DNA from: Lepisosteus oculatus
Lineage: Eukaryota; Chordata; Actinopteri; Semionotiformes; Lepisosteidae
Assembly (NCBI RefSeq): GCF_040954835.1
Contig: NC_090698.1
Location: 41,159,501-41,223,500, forward strand
Length of the DNA stretch: 64,000 bases
Reading direction: 5' to 3'
The position numbers and the translations under genes are program-made. Below the pieces are notes generated by a model. That model saw nothing but the letters and a program-made list of their open reading frames with translations, did no database searches and was not told where the DNA came from. Below, piece after piece: positions 1 through 10,778 of this stretch (position 1 is its first letter; every line of letters begins with the position of its first letter).

Positions 1-229
1 CTTCGGTCACATACAGATTGTTTTGCAATTTTAATTTTAGTAGAAATTCATATATATGCTTTAAACAGTGTTCAGATACTATTTTTTTCTATTCATGAGT
101 TTAATTTTAGCAAAAGTTGTGTAACACATTTCCTCTGAATGCATTTCTTTCAATGCAAAAGGCAGGAACATTAAAAGCAGTCAGTTTCTGGTCTTTAGGT
201 AGACAGTAAACAATGATTTAAAATCTTAC

Positions 230-538
230 CAGTCAAGTCAGCATAGTGTTTGCTGATAAGCATTGCTGTGCTCTTGTAATTCACAAAGCAGGTGTAAGAA
301 TCCCATTCATTTGAGGCAACTTCAATGAGTGAAATAGCACTGTGCGTCCCATCTTCTTCCTTTGCAACATTATAGGTTATGTAGTCTGAAGATCCTTTGG
401 ATCCGCTGGAGAGCCAAGTCACCTCAACATCATTATGAAGGAAGTCACTAACCAGACACACCAGAATAGTTCTGCTTCTGCCATCTGGATTGTGAAACGG
501 TGGTGCTAGTGTAGCGAAGATGTTGGCATCCACTCCCA
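230..538 (-). CDS. ptcra: ptcra-like exon 2 (Ig C1-type domain)
   Basis: The acceptor AG is at 540-539 after a T-rich tract, and the donor GT is at 229-228 within GGTAAG. The 309-nt exon encodes the whole Ig fold, with Cys40 and Cys96 as the expected intradomain disulphide and Trp54 as the core Trp. Both ends are phase 1, as is usual for Ig-domain exons. Confidence 0.75.
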
Positions 539-1603
539 CTAGTGCAACACATTGGCAAAAAAATATGATTTTAGGGTTGTGTTAATTTGACTCTTGGATG
601 GCTGTATTCAGAGACCTATGATAGAGGTTCCCTATCAAATCTGTCATTTCGCTGAGATGGCATAGGGGATATGTGATCCTTCAACACTTCATAAAGCATT
701 GAACCACAATCACTGGCTTTTTGAGGAAAATGGAGAGTCAAGCAGGGTGTTATATTGCAGCATTAAAATGCGAGATCACTCTTTGTCCTCTGCCCATCCA
801 CTACCGGAACAGACTTTCAACCTCTACTATATCTTCCACTGTCTGATTTTCTCCTCCATGGAACTCTGAAAGACGGTCTATAAAGTCGGTGATCACAAGG
901 TCCAAAACACAGTGCAGTTATGGCTTAAACAACAAATTAAGCAAAGAATCTACAACAGTATCAAGAATCTTCTGAGTATCTGGTTCCTGTATATGGATTT
1001 TTATTTTCAGTCTTTTCAATGACTATAGTACTCAACACTATGATGCTGTAACGAAATGCACATCATGTTTACTGTTTTTTTAAATAGTTGTCTCATGTGT
1101 TGACAGAACTGCTATATGAAAAAAACTTTCCAATAAATTAAAGTGATTGCTTGTTTAATTTGTGAATTACTTTAGTTTTTTAAATACTCTGTGAGAAGAT
1201 GAAACATTGCAAGCTTACTACTGTAACTTCTATAGCATAATACTGTATATCAAGAGCGAACTACTACAAAAATAACAAAATGAAGCTTTCTCATTCACAA
1301 TTCCTCTTATATTTCACTTCAGACTGACTCTTTGTAAATGCTGTGCTTCACAGCTCTAAATGCCATATAAAACCAATACATGAAACATGCATAATCCATA
1401 TTAAAGCATCACACTTTCTCCATTTGCATATAATACATGACTCAAACGTGGTGAATGTGAAATGAGATTTAAGTTGTCATGTTTTTTAATTAATTAAGAT
1501 AAAACACGTCATGTTTTTGCTTTAAAAGCTATGAAATATGTTAGTACAAATAATATTGCTACTTACTTGCCATGAGCTCTATGATAAGGATGCTAAGCAG
1601 CAT
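230..1603 (-). CDS. ptcra: Pre-T-cell-receptor-alpha-like single Ig-domain protein, 5' part (partial gene)
   Basis: Two minus-strand exons join in frame. The signal exon (1603 down to 1567, 12 codons plus 1 nt) joins the Ig exon (538 down to 230, 309 nt, phase 1 at both ends). The product begins with a hydrophobic leader, MLLSILIIELMA, followed by one C1-type Ig domain: Cys40 in VCLVSDF, Trp54, and Cys96 in YTCFV. There is no V domain. The order LAPP, then a DG, then VCLV.D, then a Ser/Gly-rich S.G...D..TY stretch, then DGT, follows my recollection of mammalian PTCRA, whose product pairs with TCR beta on immature thymocytes. The Ig exon ends at LTG with a GT donor at 229-228. Connecting-peptide, membrane and tail exons would lie left of the window. 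Alternatives are another Ig C1-type gene such as a TCR or Ig constant-region relative. The Ig domain is certain; the PTCRA name is a moderately confident inference. Confidence 0.55.
1567..1603 (-). CDS. ptcra: ptcra-like exon 1 (signal peptide)
   Basis: Read on the minus strand, ATG at 1603 opens twelve mostly hydrophobic codons and then one extra base before the donor GTAAGT (1566-1561). The leftover A joins TG at the start of the Ig exon to give ATG (Met13) in frame. The leader is short for a signal peptide, and residues from the next exon may complete it. Confidence 0.55.
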
Positions 1604-1659
1604 CCTGCTGTACTGTGCAGTTTTAATGAGGTCACTGTGTTGTGAGTGCTTATGAAGTC

Positions 1660-1680
1660 AGGGTCAGGTGACATTATACT
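1660..1680 (-). promoter_or_regulatory. Candidate promoter of the ptcra-like gene: TATA-like site and E-box
   Basis: On the minus strand a TATAAT-like hexamer lies about 70 bp before the ATG and is followed at once by CACCTG (1670-1665). CACCTG/CAGGTG is the preferred site of E proteins (E2A/HEB), which are known to drive mammalian PTCRA. A single six-base match is weak evidence alone. Confidence 0.3.
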
Positions 1681-1759
1681 CACTTGCTGGAAAGCAACTT
1701 AATCTGATGGCAATCTGCCAAGAAAAGGAAGGTTTTTATAATGGGAGAAAGAAAAACTT

Positions 1760-3945
1760 CAAAAGACACTTTTAACAGTTTCATCAACAGCACTCTGAAC
1801 ATCTGAAGAAAAGAAGCATAATTTGTTAAAATATGTGTTAACTAGTCTACAACTGCTTTCTCCCTGGCTGGAAACAAAACCTCTTAGGTAAATAGTAACA
1901 ACAATTTGCAGTGCTGATGTGGCCTATTTATTACAACTAAGGATCAGGAATGATCTGAACTAACCACTATGTGTTCAAATGGAGCACATCCAGTACTGTA
2001 AATGGATAATTCTCAAGTGAAAATTAAATACGTTAGGAAGGTTATCCACTCACAATTGTGTTAACTGTATTAAGTTTGAGAACACTCTGCTAATATAAAC
2101 CCCTATAGTTACACTATAAACATTATAGACACTCACAGGTCTGTGAGTTCTAGAACCCAACTTTCTAAAGATTCTAATACAGTATATACAAAATAAACAT
2201 AATATACAAAACACTTTAATAGGTGAAAGAGCAAAACCCTGCATCTTAATAAACTAAATAGATCCTAATCAGAACTAAACCTTCACATCTATACAGTTGA
2301 TCACAATTGAATGAGAACCAACTTCCCTATTCACACAATGCATCACTTAAATTGGAGATTTATTTTTAGACTGCAAATTCCACAATAAAGCAATTTAGAA
2401 TTTTTTATACAATAAAGCTGACACTCTGGTACTCTTTCAGCATTTGGATTTCCTGGACAGAATCTGATTTCATGCATGATTGGAAAGAGGTACACGCTCA
2501 CAGCATTTGATGAAGTTGAGGATGCTGAATAATGATGATGAATGATACTGATGTCCTTGCTTCCTCTTATATTTCTTCCTTTTTTGTCTATATGTCTGTT
2601 TCTGAATTTATGCCATGGTTCATCTCAAGGCTGGCATAAGTAAGTATATTCTGGTTACTCTATATTTGATAAGGTGGAATTAATGATCTAACAGTGACTT
2701 CATTTAACTTGAGTTAATTATTAGCAAAGCCCTTTGTTCAAATGTGTTTTCCTCAATGTTTACTTTCCTCATTGTCCGGGGAGAGCTATGTAAATACACA
2801 AAAAACATCACACATTGTCCCAAACTTTCAAAATAGTGCTATTTTTGCTGGGAACTACAAAGTTGATTCTAGTTGAGAAACAACAGCCCCCATTTACTGT
2901 AAGTGTTAAATAAGAAGTAATCGAGATAAGGAAAAAAAAACAAGCCTCTGAGGCTATATTTGAGAACTGACCCTTACTGAAATCCCATAGATATTGCCTG
3001 GAGCATGCTCAAGTGCAGCTCACTGTCTAAATTGCTTTTTTAGACTTCAGAAGTTCAGTGGTGGCAGAACTACATGTCAATTAGCTTTAGAGATAATACT
3101 GACAGAGGGTTGTTCAATTTTAGAGTAGGCAGAAAATTCCAATTTTAAAAGAGTAGATGTTGGAACAACATGACTGTTAAGGTCAACACAACTCTTTGAA
3201 CACCAACATAATGATACCTTTCTGAAGTAGATAAGAAAGTATGCTTCTGTTTAAATCCCCATTGATTTCTGTTTTTGGAACAGACATTTGATGTATTTAA
3301 CACATGTATATATCGCGTAACTAGTTTTTTCTTGTCAACATAATTTAAAGATATTATGTGGTACTTGTCTTTTCTAAGTGTTATGCTAACTAAGAGATAC
3401 ATCTGTTTAGCTTTGTTAAGCACAATTCTTCTTTGAGGTTAGAGACTTGGTATCACCCATTTGATCAAAGGTAAACACTGTCTTGTACTTTTTCATTTCC
3501 CACAAGTTTCACAAGAACATACAGCCCATCACACCTGCTCTTTACAACTGAACATCTTCAAAAGAACCAAATAATTTACAGTATGTGAAATTGAATAATT
3601 TATATGAAAATTAGTGTATATGTATATATTAGTGTATATGGATTTAAAACGTCATTTTCATTTCAAAGTCTTCTTTTTACTCAAATGTAAAGCCTGTGTA
3701 AGTGTGGATTTTTGAAAAGAAAGTCATTCCACTTGTAACCTGGTACTCATGAACCTTGCTTTCTCAAAACTGCAATGAAAAAATCAGCTGCTATCTTAGC
3801 TTATTTTTCTATGACACCCTCTCACTGTAAACAACGAACTGGAGAAGAAAGAGACAGAGAATCACACCATTTTGGGATTCTGTCTGAGAAAAGTATTCCC
3901 AGAAACTGAGGCCACACCTACATTTCCTGGCAAATTCCCTACAGT
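1760..3945. other. Intergenic, no gene seen
   Basis: AT-rich sequence upstream of the ptcra-like gene. Only short random open frames occur on both strands, with no domain, splice pattern or RNA recognised. Confidence 0.5.
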
Positions 3946-3949
3946 ATAA

Positions 3950-5217
3950 GATAGATAGATAATACTTTATTAATCCCGTAAGGAAAATTGATGTGTTACA
4001 GCAGTCTAGCCCAAGACAAGCAAAACAGACATCAGAATAGTTATAAAACAAAAAACAACAAATAAATAAAAATAAATAAATACATAAAGCTCCTATATTC
4101 CTCCTCCCTCCCCTCTCTAATACACCCCACAATTGCAGAGTCATCCGAAACCTTCTGCAGATGACACATCTCAGAGTTGTACCTGAAGTCAGAGGTGTAA
4201 AAGGTGAACAGGAATGGAGCAAGGACAGTCCCCTGTGGAGCGCCAGTACTGCTAACAATCTGTTCAGACACACAGCTCTGTAGCCGTACATACTGTGGCC
4301 TGCAGGTCAGATAGTCTATAATCCAGGACAGCAGGGGAGTGTCCACTTGCGCCGCCCTTAGCTTATCTCTCAGTAAAGGTGGATGGATGGTGTTAAAGGC
4401 TCTGGAGAAGTCAAAGAACATAACTCTCAAAATGCTCCCCGTCTTCTCCAGGTGAGAGTTAGCTCTGTGTAGCAGATAGATGACTGCATCCTCCACTCCC
4501 AGGTGTGACCGGTAGGCGAACTGCAGGGGGTCCAGTACTGTACTCACCAGGGCTCTGAGGTGGTCAAGTACAAGCCTTTCCAGAGTTTTCATTCGATGTG
4601 ATGTGCCACTGGTCTGTAGTCATTCAAGACTTTAGGGTGCCCCTTTTTGGGTACTGGCACCAGGCAAGATGTCTTCAAGAGCATCGGAACCTTTTCTAAT
4701 CTCAGGCTGAGGTTGAAGATGTACTGTAGCACTGAACCCAGTTGGTCCGCACAGATCTTTAGCACCCTGGAGCTGACACCATAAGGACCCGTTGCCTTCC
4801 CTGCGTGGAGTCTCCTCAACTCCCTTCTGACCTGGTCAGGTTGATTAGGGCAGGGGAAGATGGAGTAGGAGTAGGCGGGATCACATGATGGGGTGACTGA
4901 GGACATGAAGAGGGTGTCTGGGGTGAAGGCCTGTGAGGTGAATGGACAGTGGACCCTGTATCGAATCTGTTAAAGAAAAGATTCAGCTCATTGGCCCTCT
5001 CCAGGCCTCCCTCACTCTGTTGGCCGCCAGACAACTAGTATCCGGAGATCTTCCTCATGCCATTCCACACTTCTCTCACATTGCTCTGCCCCAGCCTGTC
5101 CTCCATTTTCCTCCCATAAGCCACCTTGCTCTCCCTAACTCACGCCTTCAGCTCTTTCTGTGCTCGCTTCAGCTCCTCCTTGTCACCTGCCTGGAAAGCC
5201 CTCTTTTTCCTATTTAA
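3950..5217 (-). mobile_element. Degraded, 5'-truncated non-LTR retrotransposon (Rex1/CR1-like LINE)
   Basis: The minus strand reads through broken reverse-transcriptase reading frames. The upstream part (about 5034-4600) has the GKATGP..VSSRVLK type of RT N-terminal block and LVPVPKKG..LNDYRPV. The next frame (about 4592-4040) has LDPLQFAYR, the region around FDFSRAFNTI, and SSTGAPQGTVLAP. The frame breaks near 4590 and there are further disruptions, so it is inactive. The left (3') end carries a short repeated GATA/ATCT tail and the AATAAAGT-type terminus common to fish LINEs. The clade is judged from motif style only. Confidence 0.8.
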
Positions 5218-5295
5218 AGAACTCTGGTTTGAATACTAAATATTTTCTACAAGACAAAGAAACAAGACAACAAAAAAGGCATTTCAATGAAAGCA

Positions 5296-5301
5296 TTTAT
5301 T
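5296..5301 (-). terminator. Polyadenylation signal of the beta-defensin gene
   Basis: AATAAA on the minus strand, about 140 bp after the stop codon. Confidence 0.6.
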
Positions 5302-5438
5302 AACACAGAATACAACAGGCATGTCTTGTTAAATACAAGTCATGTCAATTCTCAAAGCAAGAAAACCAACAGGTTGAACTTGTGTTTGGTTCAGTGTTAA
5401 TGAAGGCACATGAGAATCTGGTTGTTCTATGATGTTTT

Positions 5439-5569
5439 TCATTTTTGTTTACAGCAGGCCCAGAGTCCATTGTTGCAGGTTCCTATCCACTTTTCATATG
5501 TAAAGCAGGATCCTGAACGCCGGCAGTCTCCCCGGTCTGCCTTGCATTGGAAGGTGTCACGTATTATGC
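5439..5569 (-). CDS. Beta-defensin exon 2 (mature six-cysteine peptide)
   Basis: The acceptor AG is at 5571-5570. The exon completes Gly20, then runs 42 codons to a TGA at 5441-5439. All six cysteines are in this exon. Confidence 0.87.
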
Positions 5570-6683
5570 CTAAAACCAGAGAAGGTCACAATAGTAAAAT
5601 GCCACCACACCTTGTGCGCACTGAGGTTTAGCCTTCAATGTGCCTTCAACCACCCAGGAAATGGAGATATTATCTAATAGCACTCTGGAGTGTATGCATT
5701 TGAAGATAGACTTTGATATAAAAAAAAGAATGGGATATTTTTCAGCCCATCAAAATAATTTTCTGATGCAGCTTTGGTTTTACAAATTAAATACATTGTT
5801 AATGGATGTGCAGAATTTGTACAAGACAACTTTTAAAACTGTAACAGCTCCTTTTTTAAAATAATCATGATGGAAAACTACTTCAGAAAGTAGATTATTT
5901 GGCCATAGCTTAGTTTTAGCATGACATGGTTTAGTTTGCATCGATTTTAAAATTGAGTGAAAGAGTGAATATTTTCATGTAACAAGATATGGAATTCTGC
6001 ATTTTGAAAGTGCCATGAAATGACACATAGCACATCGAAAGTAAGAGTGATTCTTGTAAATTGTATGATAATATTAGTATTACAAGCATTATGACATATC
6101 TCATCCTTTGCTTTTTGAACTCTTTAATTTGGGTATGTGACACTATTTCACTGCACTCTCAAGAAAAGTTTTATTTCACAATGTCAAGTATATTTATATG
6201 TTGAATATTTTAAACAAAATAAATGCAATAATTGTATTTAAAAGAGAATATAGTATTAACAATTCTCCATTATAAATAGCAAAGTCTTCATGCTTGCCTG
6301 AAATGTGGTTACTTTTGTTATTTATGTTAAAAACTGTTTTAGATTTCCCACAGTATTTCAAGCAAGGAGAATAAATTATTTCAACTTATTTCACCTTCTC
6401 TATAACAAAAAGAAATACCTGTCATGTCACCAGCATTTATTACTTATATATCAAAAATAAAAGCGAAAAAAAGAAAACAATATCAGTATTTCCACAAATG
6501 AACGCAAAGAAATATAATGTCTTGGTACCAGTTTCTAATAATCAAATATCTGATGTGTAGAACCACATTAATACTTCTTGTATAATAAGGAAATAGGATT
6601 GAGTTCTAGGTTCCCTTTTGCTTACCTGTAACAGGCTCCATGATGAGACCACAGAGAGTCAGGAAAAGCAGTACCTTCAGCAT
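5439..6683 (-). CDS. Beta-defensin (two-exon antimicrobial peptide gene)
   Basis: Exon 1 (6683-6626) encodes a 19-residue hydrophobic leader, MLKVLLFLTLCGLIMEPVT, and ends phase 1 at a GTAAGC donor. Exon 2 (5569-5439) starts after a TTTTAG acceptor and encodes the mature peptide and a TGA stop. The 62-aa precursor has six cysteines at 28, 35, 41, 51, 58 and 59, spaced C-x6-C-x5-C-x9-C-x6-CC. This is the beta-defensin pattern, with expected pairing 1-5, 2-4, 3-6. The mature part has about four excess positive charges and a GTC..GLW.CC end typical of the family. It should be a secreted cationic peptide that disrupts microbial membranes or signals to leukocytes. The two-exon layout with almost no propiece is more like tetrapod beta-defensins than the usual three-exon teleost ones. 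I cannot name an ortholog. Confidence 0.87.
6626..6683 (-). CDS. Beta-defensin exon 1 (signal peptide)
   Basis: ATG at 6683. There are nineteen codons plus one base, then the donor GT at 6625-6624. The leader has an n-region Lys at position 3 and a long Leu/Phe/Ile core. Confidence 0.85.
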
Positions 6684-6750
6684 TTTCAGCAATTCAGCAC
6701 AGATGTGGTGATTCTAGTACAGAAGTGGTGATTTGACTGTGGAACACACC

Positions 6751-6760
6751 AATATATACA
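6751..6760 (-). promoter_or_regulatory. TATA-like box of the beta-defensin gene
   Basis: TGTATATATT on the minus strand lies about 70 bp before the defensin ATG. That leaves room for a 5' UTR of some 40 nt in the same exon. No clear NF-kB site was identified by eye. Confidence 0.45.
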
Positions 6761-6761
6761 A

Positions 6762-7425
6762 AATCAAAGCCTAGTATTGCAAATATTGGAAAGCATAGTA
6801 TCAACATTTACAAAACGCTTGACACATTAGTGTGGACTTTTCCTGTGAGTTACTGATTACCACTTGTTCCAGCTGTGATGCAATGTTTGCAAAAGGAAAC
6901 ACTACAGATTCCAGTAAAATAACATTAGTAACCCGGATTTAGTGATTACTACAATATCTTTCCACATTGTCACTGACGGGAAAGGTATTATTTGCCAAAA
7001 AGATAACAAATTAAGTCTACTAGGTAGGATCTGAATTAGTTGTGTTCTGCACTTTTGACCATTGTAGACAACTGTGCCACATTTGTGGTGTTGAAATATT
7101 TGCAAAACAGGCTCAATTTGTCAGTTAGAAACCATTAACATTTCAGGATCTTTACAGTTCGACATATGTTTAATTTTTGTGCGATGTTTGTAAGTTCTTA
7201 ACAATAACATTTGTCCTTCACCCCCATGGTCACTCCATGTCCATTGCTAAATTACTAAAAAATGGAAAATAGAGAAAACCATGCCAAGGACATCTTGGTC
7301 TGGGAACAAGGGTTGTTTTTGAAGTGTGCTAAGACATTACTCATTGTAAAAATTTCCTTTATATCACCGGCATGTCTCTGTATGTTCATTTCTGATCAGC
7401 GGCATACTCCGCATTTCTGTGTGAT
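6762..7425. other. Intergenic, no gene seen
   Basis: AT-rich sequence upstream of the defensin gene. Nothing was recognised. Confidence 0.45.
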
Positions 7426-7428
7426 ATT

Positions 7429-7455
7429 CAATCAATCAATCAATCAATCAATTTT
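7429..7455 (+). repeat. (CAAT)n microsatellite
   Basis: About six tandem CAAT units followed by TTTTATT. This resembles the head of a dispersed repeat, but the remainder is not recognisable. Confidence 0.8.
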
Positions 7456-7796
7456 ATTCTTACATACTGCCTTTCAATCAGAGTATTCTCTAGGCTCTAT
7501 ACATTATCACATGAAGACGTGTATCAGTGTGTTTTTGAGCAGACACCACTAGAAACAATTGATTTCCATTCCACACTCCCCAGGCCTTTCAAGATGACAT
7601 TTTATTTTTCAGTGAATACTTTGTGAGTACAGTTAATTAAATTCTAAATTGCAAGAAACTGAGACTCATATATTATAGATCAGCTACAATATTTTGTGCA
7701 CTAAGCAAAAAAATACTTATATAAAATTTCATATGTTACATTTAACTCATTTAAGAGCATGTTGGTACTTACTCTAACTGAATAATGTATGTACCA

Positions 7797-8165
7797 ATAA
7801 TTGATAATAATAATGATAATAATTGCTTACACTTATAAAGCGCTTTTCTGGACACTCCACTCAAAGCACTTTACAGGTAATGGGGACTCCCTTCCACCAC
7901 CACCAATGTGCAGCATCCACCTGGATGATGCGACGGCAGCCGTAGTGTGCCAGAACGCTCCAGCTATTAGTGGGGAGGAGAGCAGAGTAATGAAGCCAGT
8001 TCATAGATAGGGATTATTAGGAGGCCATGATTGGTAAGGGCCAATGGGAACTTTGGCCAGGACGCCGGGGTTACACCTCTACTTTTTTTGAGAAACGCCC
8101 TGGGATTTTTAATGACCACAGAGAGTCAGGACCTCGGTTTTTCGTCTCATCCGAAGGACAGTTAT
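7797..8165 (-). mobile_element. 5S-derived SINE (SINE3-like), 5'-truncated
   Basis: The (ATA)n tail is on the left, then the conserved 3' region (AAGCGCTTTTCTGGACACTCC and what follows) in reverse orientation. It matches the full-length copy starting near 12562 and the copy near 60203. The 5S-like head is missing. Confidence 0.75.
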
Positions 8166-8261
8166 TATTAAGTTAATAATTATTGTTTACTTATATTTGT
8201 TAATGGAACTTTCATTCATCATTTATTCAGAACACTGGATACAATTGCACATATATAGATC

Positions 8262-8330
8262 TATCCATTTTCTAACCGCTTTATATAATGCAGTATCATG
8301 GGGAGCCAGAGACATATATATTATAAATAA
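8262..8330 (+). repeat. Fragment of the CCATTTTCTAACC dispersed repeat
   Basis: It shares ATCCATTTTCTAACC...CTTTAT...GGGGAGCCAGAG with better copies at 34117, 37798 and 61849. Only the head is present. Confidence 0.5.
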
Positions 8331-8789
8331 GTAAAAAAAATCAATATTATGACAATATGGATTATATACTGTAAATACTGTATTATCACTTGAATATACA
8401 TAAGAATTTCTCTCCCAAATTAAAAGTTTCTTATAACAAATTGTAAGTATATGATATAAATATAATGTGATAAAAAATGTGGGATGGCACAATATAAACA
8501 ATATTGCTTTACTGCCTTAAGGATTTTTTAAAAGTAATTTCAAGCATGAAAACCTTTCTGAAGCATATTTTACTAAATGCACGCTTTAATTTGATTTTAT
8601 GGTGCAGTGGTCACCAGCCCTTTTCCCTGAGATCCTTAATCCAGTTATTCTTATAGGTAACCCTAAACCACCTGTTGTTTAAAGATCAGGAACACTTGTG
8701 AATGTAATTGTTCACTTAAGCAAGTAATTTTTAAATGAAGGGGCACACTGGTCCTTGAAGAATGATTTCTGTTCCAAATTATCTTTAAA

Positions 8790-8990
8790 TTGTTTGGCAC
8801 TGTGGTTGGCATTGCTACCTAATGCTAGCACTGCCATAGGTTAAATTCCTGGCGTATGGAGTTTGTGAGTTCTCCCCACGTTTGCGTGGGTTTTCTCCCA
8901 CACTCCAAAGACGAGCTGGCAGGTTAATCGTCTATCAAATTGTCCTTTATGAGTATGTCTGTGTGTGCCCTGCGTTAGAAATTAATGATT
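8790..8990 (-). repeat. CCATTTTCTAACC dispersed repeat, central/right part
   Basis: Reverse-orientation copy: CACTGTGGTTGGCATTGCTACC at the left, then a degenerate TTCGATTCC-like block, TGGAGTTTG, GCGTGGGTTTTCTCCC and ACACTCCAAAGAC. These are the reverse complements of blocks at about 16900-17050. Confidence 0.65.
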
Positions 8991-9264
8991 TAAAGGCTAC
9001 CTATAAACCCTACTGTTTAAGGGGCTCTTATGAACCAGAGTTGTTTAACGATTTCTGACGAAGATCTTCAAGTTTCATTTCTTATTTATTTGTGGTACAG
9101 GTTTAATATGTGACTAGAAATGTCATAAAGATACAGCATTGTTTTTAAGTAGCAAGGAAATAACGTAGTGTGGAGCACTGCGCATTTAAATTGGCGATTA
9201 CGGTTCTTTTGTGATATATCACGTGCTTCTGAAATCCACTAGCAGCAGGAAGGGGATTGTGGGT

Positions 9265-9290
9265 CCAATAAGGGAAAGTGAAAATGAAAG
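9265..9290 (+). promoter_or_regulatory. Interferon-response-like promoter element of ERAP copy A
   Basis: GAAAGTGAAAATGAAAG at 9274-9290 holds three GAAA cores at 6-bp steps, the IRF/ISRE arrangement. A CCAAT box lies just upstream at 9265-9269. A likely untranslated first exon ends at a good donor only 50 bp downstream (9341). Mammalian ERAP1 and ERAP2 are interferon-inducible, so the location fits. Binding is inferred, not shown. Confidence 0.6.
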
Positions 9291-9294
9291 CTCA

Positions 9295-9340
9295 GTGCTT
9301 CAGTAGATGTCTGGGCCTGAGTGATGTAGCTGAAATGCAG
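9295..9340 (+). other. Candidate 5' untranslated exon of ERAP copy A
   Basis: The sequence ends ATGCAG|GTAAAT, a strong donor at 9341, just below the IRF-like element. A matching acceptor near the start codon is CATTGACAG at 10252, or TATAG at 10263. The transcription start is not defined by the sequence. Confidence 0.4.
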
Positions 9341-10275
9341 GTAAATTTGCTAACACTTTCGTTACGAATTGAAATTACTGTTTTGCATTATGTTACTAAA
9401 AGCTTGGGTGTTTAATGCACAGTGTTAGTACTATGCATCTTATAAATCTAAAGCAAAGCACAGCTGGACCAACATATGAAAAAGTTCATAACCCATACAA
9501 CTTAAACTGTAGAAATGAATGGAACGTAGATGCACATTGCTAGCATTAGGAATATATACTATTTTATGAGTCCAGTAAAGCTTACAATTATGCGCGCTTT
9601 GTTCGTTAAAAATAAATCCATTGTAGTAAGGGACAAATTAATAAGAATAAGGTAATAAGGTAATGTGTTACTTTGCATATGGTATGTCCGACATTCTTTT
9701 TTAAAATACAGTTAACAGTAATCGTGTATTCACTTGATCCAGATTCTTCAATTTATTCATTGGCGTGTATCTATAGGAAGGTTAAAAAAGTTGCGATAAT
9801 AGTGGCGAGTATGGTGCACCTGTTACGTATCTTGATCATAATCCGCTTAAATACGCGCTAACGCCATTTCCATATACTGTATGCCATAGATGCTGAACTA
9901 ACTTTTTTTAATCCCCCTACTTCTTAATTATTAAGGACCTTGTAACTGTAATAGTTTTTTTTTAATTTCCTCAACATTGTTGAGTCTTTTTCTCCCTAAA
10001 AATTCAAGTTTTCTGCCCACCTACAGAAGAAATTCGTCATCCAGTCGTGGAACTTGTATTACATATCTACTGTATAATTTCATTTGCTGGCAAAGAATTT
10101 CTGCATGCATATTTAAAAAATAATTTATTTTCTTACAGGTTTAACTTCTACACGTTAAAGTATGTTGCTGCTCATTATACATTAACATTAACCCCCACAT
10201 GCCGATAGTCTCTAACCTTTACATCAACACCAATACTTCTGTTCATTGACAGTTGTTTTATAGCACATCACCACA

Positions 10276-10778
10276 ATGATAGTTTTATTCATTTTGGCAT
10301 TTTTATCACATTCTTCTACTGCCACAAGTAAGACGCACGAGGTTAACGGCTCTGTCAGCGAGCAGCCTCGTGTGGATATAAACGGTCTTCAGTTTCCATG
10401 GAACAGAATCCGGCTTCCAGACCACGTCATACCTGTCCACTACCACCTGCTCATCCATCCCAACCTGACATCCCTGACTTTCACTGGATCGGTGAAGATC
10501 GAGATTGATGTCAAACATAACATCACCTCGGTTGTCCTGCACAGTAAGAATCTCCAGATTACCGTGGCTACCATTCAGGATGAGTTTGGTCACTTTCTGT
10601 CACACAGGCCACTGCAGGTGCTAGAGAACCTGCCCCATGAACAGATTGCTGTCCTCTCGCCTAAACCTCTGCTCACTGGGGAAAAGTACTTTGTTCACAT
10701 TGAATACAAAGCCAATTTGTCGGATGGTTTTTATGGGTTCTACAGGAGTACTTACCAAACAAAAAATGGTGAAACAAG
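10276..10778 (+). CDS. erap2-like: ERAP copy A exon 1 (signal/anchor, N-terminal beta domain)
   Basis: Residues 1-167 plus 2 nt. ATG follows CACCACA. The hydrophobic segment FILAF lies near the start. [20 protein letters not shown] and the region after it are typical of the M1 N-terminal beta-sandwich. Donor AAG|GTACAG. Confidence 0.93.

Noticed and set aside
1-229. Search for a third ptcra-like exon
   Set aside because: No Ig, connecting-peptide or membrane-like reading with an acceptor was found in these bases; it is read as intron.
3809-4291. Minus-strand cysteine-rich frame
   Set aside because: Overlaps the reverse-transcriptase remnant in another frame and continues into the AT-rich flank; no support as a gene.
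4942-5217. Plus-strand open frame over the LINE
   Set aside because: It is the antisense of the degraded retrotransposon frame.
10306-10593. Minus-strand frame opposite ERAP copy A exon 1
   Set aside because: Shadow of a coding exon; the plus strand has the conserved M1 domain.
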